A stretch of DNA of 64,000 nucleotides, taken from the NCBI GenBank assembly GCA_903813345.2, contig CAIIXF020000007.1:38486671-38550670 (forward strand). The letters run 5' to 3'. The position numbers and the translations under genes are program-made. This document shows, one piece after another, positions 46,001 through 57,816 of this stretch (position 1 is the first letter of the stretch; every line of letters starts with the position of its first letter). This stretch comes from Owenia fusiformis (taxonomy: Eukaryota; Annelida; Polychaeta; Sabellida; Oweniidae). The notes below the pieces were generated by a model. That model saw only the letters and a list, made by a program, of their open reading frames with translations. It had not been told where the DNA came from and did not search any database.

Positions 46001-49000
46001 TTACTCATTATGTTTTGGCCAAAGCTGTACACTGCTAAATGAATATATTTACATTGCATTGTACATGATGTAACATTATATTTCTATCTTTAAAATGGTG
46101 CGAACTAATGCTCCAAATCAATGTACGCATATTGCTCAATCTTGAAAACGGTGTTTTTTGTAGCAAGATATGGCCTGTCTTCCGGTAGCAAATTCTCGTA
46201 CGATATCGAATTCTGCTTTCTTCATTCAAACTCCTTTCTTCTTCATCCTAGTGTCTTCTACACGTTTCTCAATATCTATGTAAATTCAGCTATCACATGG
46301 ATTCTATTTTGCGGGAAATTTGACACTGCACACAAAGACACTGCTCTGAAGATACTCCTCTGAAGATACAAAGACACTGCTGTGTATTTTAATCAATGAT
46401 ACAAAGACATTAGTTTATAGCATACTGTTCAGCCATACAGTATCATGGACCTTCCAAGACAATCAATTTATTAAATTATCAAGATCAATGCCAAATCTTA
46501 TGTTTACAACAATTTGCCAGGTGTCTTTATTGTGTTTTTTTCATTATCAAACTCAATCATCTATCCATTAAGGGAAATAAAAAGCAAGCTAAAGTTTCAC
46601 TTACAAGAGGCTTCGTCGTGTTCCTGGGTCTGGCGTGGACCAAATGGCTGACTGGCTAAATTGCGCCATGGGCTTCTAATCAAAAGCCCATGATTGCGCC
46701 AATGTGTAGACATTCTCACAGTATGGCTTTATGATTATTTACTACTCAGCAGACATTGGTCATTTGGCAAGCTTAATTTTCCCCTGTCAACCACCCGTGT
46801 GCGTGTCACGTACGATTATTACTTGCGCATCATAGCTCGGAGACATGCAGCCTGCTCAATATCCACCCCCTCATTTTCAGTTATTCAATAACAAAATATA
46901 TTGTTAAAACATAAATACTGCATTAATACTAAATTCTGCAACATTTTGCTGCTATTGAACAGTCATAATGCTGTTTTGATGAACCCATGATTTGACATCT
47001 CTAATAAGTAATCTAAACATAAACAATTACTAATTACCTGACACAATTGCACATAGTGACCGGATGTTTGGAGAAGCACCTTGATAGTTGAAACCAGGAA
47101 TTGTTTTGAATGGTATTTGTGATTAGTATAGAATTACCTTTTCATTCTTAGCATTCAAAATACAAACTAATAATTCACTTTTTGATGTATTCAGTTTTAA
47201 TTCAAATAACAAGCTTATTCACAGTAAAGCTGAATGACATTCTGATGATTTAAGAATTGTATTAATCTTGCGTCAAGATCATTGACCCCCTCCCGACATA
47301 ATACATGTATCTCTTTAATAATCTGCAATCAAGAGATTGATAGACATAATTTAATCAGATAAATGGCTTATCTAGTTGTAAAATATTTGTTCGGACCCTT
47401 ATTTTATACTTGTGTAAGCCTTGGTGTATATTATCTATATGGGGATTCAGCAGGGGATTATTGGGTCAAATGTATTTTCCTCGCTAATGTCTGGGTCACA
47501 TTTGCTGCGATTCATCGGCCGCTGATTGAGTATTTTGTTCCAAACTGAAATATGGGTTGCAATCAAATGTTTCGAAAGCCATTCACCATGATTTAAGTAG
47601 AACATATTATTAAAGCTCTATTTTAGACATTCAATCAATTTAAATCAATCAAGTTTGAATGCGATTGCATACATGTATTTGCAGATGTAGTGTATTTTAC
47701 TCACATTTTCACATAATAAGAGCTATCATTTGACATGTAATACTGAGTTTTCAATATTTTGATACAATTGTTTATTATTTTGCGATAATTAAAGCTTTAA
47801 TCGGGGATAGAGATTTCGACAAAGTACATGTACATTTAGTATTACAAGTCAAAAACCGTTTTTACTTTACATCAAAATCCCGGGATCATAATTTACTAGG
47901 AACCCAGATGCTAGAGGAAGCAGAAGATAAACTCACATCAAATACGCTAAATGAAATTATTGAAAATATAATTGGTATTCTCAATATTTTATTTCAACAA
48001 ATGCCTTGATCTCAGATAATACTTTCCCATGGATTTAAAAATCATCCCAGAACTAATTATAGGTAACACCATTGTGCACAAGCCGCCTGATTGCATTACT
48101 CGCTAAAATAACATCCTTAGAAGTGAACAATCCAAACATCTGATAATAATGTAGCTAAAGTTCCCCCTCCCGGTATCCATGCCCACCTTGTTCAGTTGTA
48201 TCCTTAAAATGTTGAACTACCTTTTGCATTCCTTCAGAGATAATCTGTTAATTTCTGAATTTAAAAGAAATTTAATTATACAATGTAGCACGGGGATTTA
48301 GAAAAACTGGCTATAGAAATTAATCCATTTAATTATAACAAACGGATTAATATCAGTGAGAACTTAACTCATTTGCAAGAATTGAATAATTAGGGATTAA
48401 CGTTTTGTGAATGTATTTGGGAATGGAAAACAAAGCAAGGTCCAATTCAAAATAGAAACAAGGGTATCTCTGATCAGGTTTTGTCTCTTCATTCTCATAT
48501 TATCAAGTTATCAAAAAAAAGATATTTTGATTCACAATACTGCACCGATACATTGAAAAGTACACGAAGGCAACCACATTTGCAATCTATAGTTCTCAAA
48601 AAGCAGGGTTATTAAAAGCCAGTTTCAAACTGAAGTTAAAAAGCCGGTTTTTGAAACCCAGTTCCTAAAATTCAAATTAGAATACTATCTTTCTTTTCTA
48701 TTTAAACTTAAATCAATTTATTATAAACAAACTATCCCGGGCAAACTATGACCAAGTGCATCGGGAATACAAAACTCCTGTAAATGAGTTATATAAGACA
48801 ATGAAATCAACGCTGATTGAAACATAAACACTATAAAATGATTTAATCTTCTTTCGATTCCATTACCTGTCATATTTTTTCTAAATACCTGCTTTACCGG
48901 GAGGAATTTAACATGGGCTTTAATTCAAAGGCAAGAATCACTTATTAAGCGGATTAAAATATGTTGGACGTCGCTCCAGTGATTTATATTTTATGGTTCT

Positions 49001-52000
49001 GAATTGATGTGCAGATTTTAAATTCAATCAAAAACATGACCAAAAGAGTCTAGACTACCATTTGCTTTGATCATGGGGAATGGAAAACAAAGCAGCGATT
49101 TGAAAAAGTAAACAATTGAATTCCTATGCATAATCCATGATTTAATACGAACGGTGGTAACAGGTTGTTAAATTATAATACCTTCTCAGGAAGAATTAGG
49201 TTGCATTGACTCTAAAAGTAGAGATAACAAGTTCAGCGGTGTAGCCAGCTATCCGTCGGGGGGGGGGGATCTCCATTAAAAACATGGGTTTGCACAAGTA
49301 TTCTTTATTAGCAACTTATTGATAACTACAAGGAATATCTCTCTTTTCCGGTGTGACTTAAAAGGTGTCGAAAAATCACAATTATAGTAAAAATAGATTA
49401 TTTCGAAATCCATCCTGTAGTCGCTTATTATACACAGGTAAAGTCATATTCATAAAGAACTACGGTACTTACATTCTTTAGTTGTGTTGTTTTATCATGC
49501 TTAATAGAAAAATACGCACAAATAGTTCGTTATTTATTTGTATGCTCAGTTATAAAATGAGCAGAGCAACTTAGAAATAGCTTAATATAGTCAGAAAGAG
49601 GCAATTATAATGTGTGACTATATTGCACACTTACAGAGTATTGCGTTTGCATATATTTGAGTATTCTTAACTCCACGTATAATCAGTGCTTATTTGTGCT
49701 GTTCTACAAATAAAGAGGAGCAATACTTGAATATACAGAGTGTTCCATATATGCAGCGAGTATTGTCTCTGTACTGTCTCTGTTTATATGTGCTGAGTAT
49801 TTTTGCTGATTACTGCACATAACAAGAGATTCTTACAAATAGACACTGCTTATAACAAAGCAATATTCTCTATTTCATATAGTGCACTGTGTAAAATAAC
49901 GAATATTGCTTGCAAATAACGAGCAATTCTAGTGGTTATTTGCTTCAAATTGCATGTTATAACCAGTAATCATCACTGACAGAACGCAGACAATAACTGC
50001 ATATATGGAACACACATATATGCAGCTGCATATAACAAACATCCACGGAGAATACTGACTGCATATACGGGTACTGTCACTGAGTATAGTTGCTTATATT
50101 CAGACATACTTTGCATATTTGCTGTTTACTTGTGATTATATGCAGCGCTGAAACTGCATATACCTGCTTATTTGGGATAAACAAATATAAGCAGTTGAGT
50201 ATACTATATATTATAAAAATTAAAACTGATTATATTTGTATATGATCTGCATATATGCCACTTTTCATGAGTATTTCTGCATATTTTGAGATAAGTAATA
50301 TGCAGCATGTGAGTATATTGAGACATGCACAAGAATATAAACTAACTACATTAGCATATATAGAGTCAAGATCGGTATGTTTGACATATTCTTGCTTATT
50401 TAGGAGGACTGGTAGACACTGTTTTGTGAATTGGGCATAAACACCTGTTAATGTAAATTCCTATTTATGAGCATTTGAGTGTTGTAGCTATAGGTTTGGT
50501 TTACTGTACTTGTTTTTTGAGGTAAGCGATTTGAAAAAATTGCACATAAACAGCTTTTACGTTTTTTATAATTTATTTTAAATTTCTTTAGATTTCTATG
50601 TACAGAGTAGGCCAATTCGACGACCTCTATAAGTAATAACTTCAAATAGTATACATGTCATGATATAGGGAGAAAATCATTGTTACAACTTATTAGCCCC
50701 GTGAAATAATATTGCTTGAAGATGGGAATGTTTTGATCCACCTTTCATATCGCTTGATACATATATAGACATATTTACATTGCACTGTAATTATATTTCT
50801 TCCTTTAAATGATACATAATTATTGTAGGCAAAAATATGAATGCCTATTTCAAATCATTGAAAATTATATTCTCTCTCGAATGATAAGCCTAATAATGAT
50901 TTTACTTTTAAATGGATTTACTCATTATGTTTTGGCCAAAGCTGTACACTGCTAAATGAATATATTTACATTGCATTGTACATGATGTAACATTATATTT
51001 CTATCTTTAAAATGGTGCGAACTAATGCTCCAAATCAATGTACGCATATTGCTCAATCTTGAAAACGGTGTTTTTTGTAGCAAGATATGGCCTGTCTTCC
51101 GGTAGCAAATTCTCGTACGATATCGAATTCTGCTTTCTTCATTCAAACTCCTTTCTTCTTCATCCTAGTGTCTTCTACACGTTTCTCAATATCTATGTAA
51201 ATTCAGCTATCACATGGATTCTATTTTGCGGGAAATTTGACACTGCACACAAAGACACTGCTCTGAAGATACTCCTCTGAAGATACAAAGACACTGCTGT
51301 GTATTTTAATCAATGATACAAAGACATTAGTTTATAGCATACTGTTCAGCCATACAGTATCATGGACCTTCCAAGACAATCAATTTATTAAATTATCAAG
51401 ATCAATGCCAAATCTTATGTTTACAACAATTTGCCAGGTGTCTTTATTGTGTTTTTTTCATTATCAAACTCAATCATCTATCCATTAAGGGAAATAAAAA
51501 GCAAGCTAAAGTTTCACTTACAAGAGGCTTCGTCGTGTTCCTGGGTCTGGCGTGGACCAAATGGCTGACTGGCTAAATTGCGCCATGGGCTTCTAATCAA
51601 AAGCCCATGATTGCGCCAATGTGTAGACATTCTCACAGTATGGCTTTATGATTATTTACTACTCAGCAGACATTGGTCATTTGGCAAGCTTAATTTTCCC
51701 CTGTCAACCACCCGTGTGCGTGTCACGTACGATTATTACTTGCGCATCATAGCTCGGAGACATGCAGCCTGCTCAATATCCACCCCCTCATTTTCAGTTA
51801 TTCAATAACAAAATATATTGTTAAAACATAAATACTGCATTAATACTAAATTCTGCAACATTTTGCTGCTATTGAACAGTCATAATGCTGTTTTGATGAA
51901 CCCATGATTTGACATCTCTAATAAGTAATCTAAACATAAACAATTACTAATTACCTGACACAATTGCACATAGTGACCGGATGTTTGGAGAAGCACCTTG

Positions 52001-55000
52001 ATAGTTGAAACCAGGAATTGTTTTGAATGGTATTTGTGATTAGTATAGAATTACCTTTTCATTCTTAGCATTCAAAATACAAACTAATAATTCACTTTTT
52101 GATGTATTCAGTTTTAATTCAAATAACAAGCTTATTCACAGTAAAGCTGAATGACATTCTGATGATTTAAGAATTGTATTAATCTTGCGTCAAGATCATT
52201 GACCCCCTCCCGACATAATACATGTATCTCTTTAATAATCTGCAATCAAGAGATTGATAGACATAATTTAATCAGATAAATGGCTTATCTAGTTGTAAAA
52301 TATTTGTTCGGACCCTTATTTTATACTTGTGTAAGCCTTGGTGTATATTATCTATATGGGGATTCAGCAGGGGATTATTGGGTCAAATGTATTTTCCTCG
52401 CTAATGTCTGGGTCACATTTGCTGCGATTCATCGGCCGCTGATTGAGTATTTTGTTCCAAACTGAAATATGGGTTGCAATCAAATGTTTCGAAAGCCATT
52501 CACCATGATTTAAGTAGAACATATTATTAAAGCTCTATTTTAGACATTCAATCAATTTAAATCAATCAAGTTTGAATGCGATTGCATACATGTATTTGCA
52601 GATGTAGTGTATTTTACTCACATTTTCACATAATAAGAGCTATCATTTGACATGTAATACTGAGTTTTCAATATTTTGATACAATTGTTTATTATTTTGC
52701 GATAATTAAAGCTTTAATCGGGGATAGAGATTTCGACAAAGTACATGTACATTTAGTATTACAAGTCAAAAACCGTTTTTACTTTACATCAAAATCCCGG
52801 GATCATAATTTACTAGGAACCCAGATGCTAGAGGAAGCAGAAGATAAACTCACATCAAATACGCTAAATGAAATTATTGAAAATATAATTGGTATTCTCA
52901 ATATTTTATTTCAACAAATGCCTTGATCTCAGATAATACTTTCCCATGGATTTAAAAATCATCCCAGAACTAATTATAGGTAACACCATTGTGCACAAGC
53001 CGCCTGATTGCATTACTCGCTAAAATAACATCCTTAGAAGTGAACAATCCAAACATCTGATAATAATGTAGCTAAAGTTCCCCCTCCCGGTATCCATGCC
53101 CACCTTGTTCAGTTGTATCCTTAAAATGTTGAACTACCTTTTGCATTCCTTCAGAGATAATCTGTTAATTTCTGAATTTAAAAGAAATTTAATTATACAA
53201 TGTAGCACGGGGATTTAGAAAAACTGGCTATAGAAATTAATCCATTTAATTATAACAAACGGATTAATATCAGTGAGAACTTAACTCATTTGCAAGAATT
53301 GAATAATTAGGGATTAACGTTTTGTGAATGTATTTGGGAATGGAAAACAAAGCAAGGTCCAATTCAAAATAGAAACAAGGGTATCTCTGATCAGGTTTTG
53401 TCTCTTCATTCTCATATTATCAAGTTATCAAAAAAAAGATATTTTGATTCACAATACTGCACCGATACATTGAAAAGTACACGAAGGCAACCACATTTGC
53501 AATCTATAGTTCTCAAAAAGCAGGGTTATTAAAAGCCAGTTTCAAACTGAAGTTAAAAAGCCGGTTTTTGAAACCCAGTTCCTAAAATTCAAATTAGAAT
53601 ACTATCTTTCTTTTCTATTTAAACTTAAATCAATTTATTATAAACAAACTATCCCGGGCAAACTATGACCAAGTGCATCGGGAATACAAAACTCCTGTAA
53701 ATGAGTTATATAAGACAATGAAATCAACGCTGATTGAAACATAAACACTATAAAATGATTTAATCTTCTTTCGATTCCATTACCTGTCATATTTTTTCTA
53801 AATACCTGCTTTACCGGGAGGAATTTAACATGGGCTTTAATTCAAAGGCAAGAATCACTTATTAAGCGGATTAAAATATGTTGGACGTCGCTCCAGTGAT
53901 TTATATTTTATGGTTCTGAATTGATGTGCAGATTTTAAATTCAATCAAAAACATGACCAAAAGAGTCTAGACTACCATTTGCTTTGATCATGGGGAATGG
54001 AAAACAAAGCAGCGATTTGAAAAAGTAAACAATTGAATTCCTATGCATAATCCATGATTTAATACGAACGGTGGTAACAGGTTGTTAAATTATAATACCT
54101 TCTCAGGAAGAATTAGGTTGCATTGACTCTAAAAGTAGAGATAACAAGTTCAGCGGTGTAGCCAGCTATCCGTCGGGGGGGGGGGGATCTCCATTAAAAA
54201 CATGGGTTTGCACAAGTATTCTTTATTAGCAACTTATTGATAACTACAAGGAATATCTCTCTTTTCCGGTGTGACTTAAAAGGTGTCGAAAAATCACAAT
54301 TATAGTAAAAATAGATTATTTCGAAATCCATCCTGTAGTCGCTTATTATACACAGGTAAAGTCATATTCATAAAGAACTACGGTACTTACATTCTTTAGT
54401 TGTGTTGTTTTATCATGCTTAATAGAAAAATACGCACAAATAGTTCGTTATTTATTTGTATGCTCAGTTATAAAATGAGCAGAGCAACTTAGAAATAGCT
54501 TAATATAGTCAGAAAGAGGCAATTATAATGTGTGACTATATTGCACACTTACAGAGTATTGCGTTTGCATATATTTGAGTATTCTTAACTCCACGTATAA
54601 TCAGTGCTTATTTGTGCTGTTCTACAAATAAAGAGGAGCAATACTTGAATATACAGAGTGTTCCATATATGCAGCGAGTATTGTCTCTGTACTGTCTCTG
54701 TTTATATGTGCTGAGTATTTTTGCTGATTACTGCACATAACAAGAGATTCTTACAAATAGACACTGCTTATAACAAAGCAATATTCTCTATTTCATATAG
54801 TGGGCTATATACCAAGGTACATTCAGTCTACATAAATCATATCAACGTATACGTATCATTTAAAATTCGTCATTCATTTGTTCATTTGTTATATTCAAGC
54901 CAATGATAGAACGTGACGTTATTCTTATTTCAGGAAAAATGATTGTGATGTTTGTAGTTATTATTTCAAATTTGGAAGAAGTAAGATTTGCGACTGTGGC

Positions 55001-56404
55001 ATTGTCGGTAAGTGCCCTTTTCTATACTCGACACGTATCTCGACACGAACCCCCTCCCTAAGTTTTGGATCACTTATCTGTTTATCTTTCGCATCAACAT
55101 CTTCAAAAATGAATTAAAAGTTTCCAAAACGTATGGGAATATTATATCACCAACAATCAAAATATTCTTCCATATGCGAATTTCCGTGTGAATGCATGTA
55201 AAATGGTGTAAAGGAGATAAGACTGTGAAATATACAATGCATGATTTCATAATTGTCTTAGTTATCTCTATGTTGTATCTTGGAATACAATAACTATTGA
55301 TAAATATTCCAAGGTTATATCGACCTTCTGCTACCTTCAATTGTAAAGTTAATTTTATATGACCTTAGTAGGTGTCACAATAACATCTTTACGTATTTTT
55401 TCTGCTTTTAAATGAATATTCTTTGCGAGCAAATTATTCTTTTAATATGGTACCTATATTAATTTTAATTATATACTATCAACATATAGCGAAACATGGA
55501 GAATTGTTTTGATATGGTCAATTGCATTGGTCATTTCAAACTGGTTCATGCATGGTCTGTATGGTGCAGGTAGTTGCTCAAGTTCAATGATAGCGAATTC
55601 AAAGAAAAGCTAGCGAAACAAGTCAAATCAAATAGCGGCAGCATTAAAACGTCTCCATGTGCAAATGCAGTTCTAAGTGCCAGGGTCCATATATCAAAAA
55701 AGAACTATCTAGAAAAAATAATCAAGTAAACTTTGTTCATGAAATTAACACACAAATTAATTAGGTTGATCTTTATTATTGGAACATTTCGAGTAATATC
55801 ATGAACCAAAAAACAAGAGCAGAGCGTCCAAAGACTTTTGGATCAACCCTCGTATACATCCTCATCGTGAGTAACTAGGGACACCATATTGACTATACTT
55901 ACTAGGATACGTCTTTGAAAACATTTAACAATCGATGTTTGTTAAGATGGAAATCAGTGATATCGTTTATTGTATGCTATTTTAGACTGCGCAGATTTAG
56001 ACAAGGTGACTTGTGATGAGGATCCATGCTCCGGTGTGGACACTTCAGATGGTGTCATTTGCCTGTAAGTTTCATTTTCAATATATTTTCACATTTCATA
56101 ACGAAACATTCGATTGCCTGACATTACTTTGATAAAACTCGCCTCTATAACTTTCGCTAGCAGAAGCCTTCGCAGGATGACTTTCGGCTCATTTCCTTAA
56201 AGGAGCGGGATATATAGTTTATATGAAGTTTAATGGTAGCCTTTATTATAATAAGCGTTCAAGCGTTACACCTGTAACTGTTCCATGTTTAATATTTTGC
56301 TTTAATGTTCTTGTAGTTCCAACAACTGTGGTGGATGTAATAAAGTTTGTTACCAGAACTGCAGAAGATTATACAGTTGCCCGATGCTAAATAATATTGA
56401 ATGA
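43092..56404 (+). CDS. Secreted 20-cysteine two-module protein, gene 1
   Basis: Five small exons: 43092-43188, 44770-44851, 54934-55007, 55986-56064 and 56317-56404, with phases 1, 2, 1, 2, encoding 139 aa. It has a signal peptide (to about ALVDA) and 20 cysteines in a mature part of about 118 residues. Exons 2-3 and exons 4-5 are homologous modules of the form C-x(3-4)-PC-x(n)-C, then C-x2-C followed by YY or CY, each cut by a phase-2 intron at the same place. I do not recognise a named family; NNCGGCN/NYCGGCN motifs recall cysteine-rich extracellular domains of marine invertebrates. Possible roles such as matrix component, protease inhibitor or defence peptide are only guesses. The gene is stretched to 13 kb by a LINE in intron 1 and a CACTA-like dimer in intron 2. 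AATAAA follows near 56420. Confidence 0.8.
43400..44560 (-). mobile_element. 5'-truncated LINE with 14-bp target duplication
   Basis: The insert is flanked by perfect TAGTACTAATTTGT repeats (43386-43399 and 44561-44574). Its 3' end is T-rich on the plus strand (an A-rich tail on the element's sense strand). The minus strand encodes the C-terminus of a non-LTR retrotransposon ORF2: 44553-44149 and 43478-44152 overlap at ATGA, so a one-base frameshift separates them. The second part has a zf-RVT-like signature (YSCDICGNPDSVKHLFFDC ... SVWNFI). It lies in intron 1 of cysteine-rich gene 1 and is inactive but fairly young. Confidence 0.9.
44968..49884. mobile_element. CACTA-like non-autonomous element, unit 1 of a dimer
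   Basis: A 4,917-bp unit starting CACTGTGTAAAATAACGAAT and ending ATTCTCTATTTCATATAGTG. The last bases inverted (CACTATATGAAATAGAGAAT) match the first at about 22 of 27 positions. Both subterminal regions are dense in TGCATAT, GCATATATGCAG and GAGTAT motifs, as is usual for CACTA transposase binding regions. There is no ORF above 80 codons, so no transposase. GGC (44965-44967) precedes it. Confidence 0.82.
47363..47548 (+). CDS. 61-codon hydrophobic ORF in CACTA-like unit 1 (doubtful)
   Basis: This frame reads MAYLVVKYLFGPLFYTC and continues through two hydrophobic stretches with charged ends. It is repeated at 52280-52465 only because the whole unit is duplicated. Its composition is membrane-protein-like rather than random, but no family is recognised and no splice partners are visible. 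It could be a captured exon or chance. Confidence 0.2.
   Translation: MAYLVVKYLFGPLFYTCVSLGVYYLYGDSAGDYWVKCIFLANVWVTFAAIHRPLIEYFVPN
49885..54802. mobile_element. CACTA-like non-autonomous element, unit 2 of a dimer
   Basis: It follows unit 1 with no intervening base (AGTG then CACT at 49884/49885) in the same orientation. It is 4,918 bp; the one-base length difference comes from a G homopolymer (about 49258 against 54175). No other difference was noticed. It is followed by GGC (54803-54805), matching the GGC before unit 1. Confidence 0.82.
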
Positions 56405-56419
56405 ATATTTAATGAATAG

Positions 56420-56428
56420 AATAAACAC
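56420..56428 (+). terminator. Candidate poly(A) signal, cysteine-rich gene 1
   Basis: AGAATAAACA follows the TGA stop by about 16 nt, giving a very short 3' UTR, as in the paralogue at 60352. Confidence 0.55.
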
Positions 56429-56744
56429 ATCATGAATGAAAGATGTAAAAACAATGGCTGGCTATTCTGTTGCATATATGAAGAGCTTTCCGAAGTTTTT
56501 ATGATAACTTTAAAACTTTAAGTACTGATGATAGGACAGGTGTCCGACTAGCAAACAATACACCTATCCCAAAATGTTCAGAGCTGAGGAATGCAATAGT
56601 TGACACGCTTATCAAATATTCCACTTTGTTTATATTTTTCATTGTACTGGAGGAATCCTGGCCATTTCATTTGTTGAACATTATTCGTTCAATTCAACCT
56701 TTCCACCATAACTTATGAGGAACGCACTAAACGAAGTACAGCTT

Positions 56745-57380
56745 GTGTGTTACACCCCAGGCACATTTTCAACGGCGAGCGTGCGGTCTATCATTTCTGC
56801 GGTCAGTAACATTTCTACGCTCGCCGTGGAATTTCTGCGGTCTGATACTCTTGCAGTCACATTTTCTACGGAAGCCGCGTGGCGAGTTTCTGAATTTCTT
56901 TTGATTAACGTTAATTCTTCTTTTTATTTTATCTACATCAGTACAATTTGTAAATGTATTTTGCAGTGTTAAGATATACAAGTGCAAGTGAAATATATAA
57001 GTTGCTGTGCTATCAATGACCTTACATCAAACAGTATACGTATTTTGTTGTGTTTACAGCAAACATAAGACCGAAAACTGACATAAAATCTGTTTTCAAG
57101 GGTACATTACCCATCAAACCCTACAGCAGACGCAAGTCAACGGCAAACCCGACGTGCGGTCACCGTTGGACCTTTTTGCGGTCTGGCAACGGCCTGTTGA
57201 TTTCTTCGGGGACCGCAGGAAATGAACAAATATTATAACTCCGAGTTATAATTTTATAATTTCTACGGCTACCCTGCGGCCTGTAAAAACTGGATGCCGA
57301 ACGGAGACCGCAAGGGCCACAGAAATTCACTGATTTTATGATCTGCGGTCGATGCACGGCCGCTGTGCGACAACTGTGAC
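56745..57380. repeat. GCGGTC-rich block with weak terminal inverted repeats
   Basis: Unusually GC-rich for the region, with many GCGGTC/GACCGC words in both orientations. The left edge contains TTACACCCCAGGCACA and the right edge contains the inverse of a related TACCCCTGTCACA. It looks like an inverted-repeat DNA element between the two cysteine-rich genes. No real coding frame is seen. Confidence 0.5.
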
Positions 57381-57816
57381 AGGGGTATTATGTGGTTTCA
57401 AATGTAATTCTGCATTACATAGGTCACGTCATGATTAACAATGGAATATATGTATTCATTGAATATAAATTGTAAACTATTGAATCAAGTATAGATGTCT
57501 CGACGTTCTTTCAATAAAAGTCATATTAATACAACCATGTAACATATACTAATAATATTTAGTCCACTGGACCTTAATTACTACACCAGGTCAATCAATT
57601 AAAATAATGATGCCCTTTACTTGATTGAAATTCGACACTAATGACAAATGAAGTTAAATTGACTTTCATTCATGATCAAAACGCTAGATGGAAAAGATAG
57701 GCGATAATGATTTTGAAAACAATATCATTTTAGATCCATTGTTTCGAATTTCAATGATAGACTGTGCTCTGTTACTACATACGGTAATTGTTTAAATAAT
57801 CGCAAGCAGACAAGCC

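Noticed and set aside
44968-54802. Reading the 4.9-kb direct repeats as the LTRs of a retrotransposon
   Set aside because: There is no internal region between the copies, the ends are CACT/AGTG rather than TG/CA, the ends are inverted repeats of each other, and no primer site or purine tract is present.
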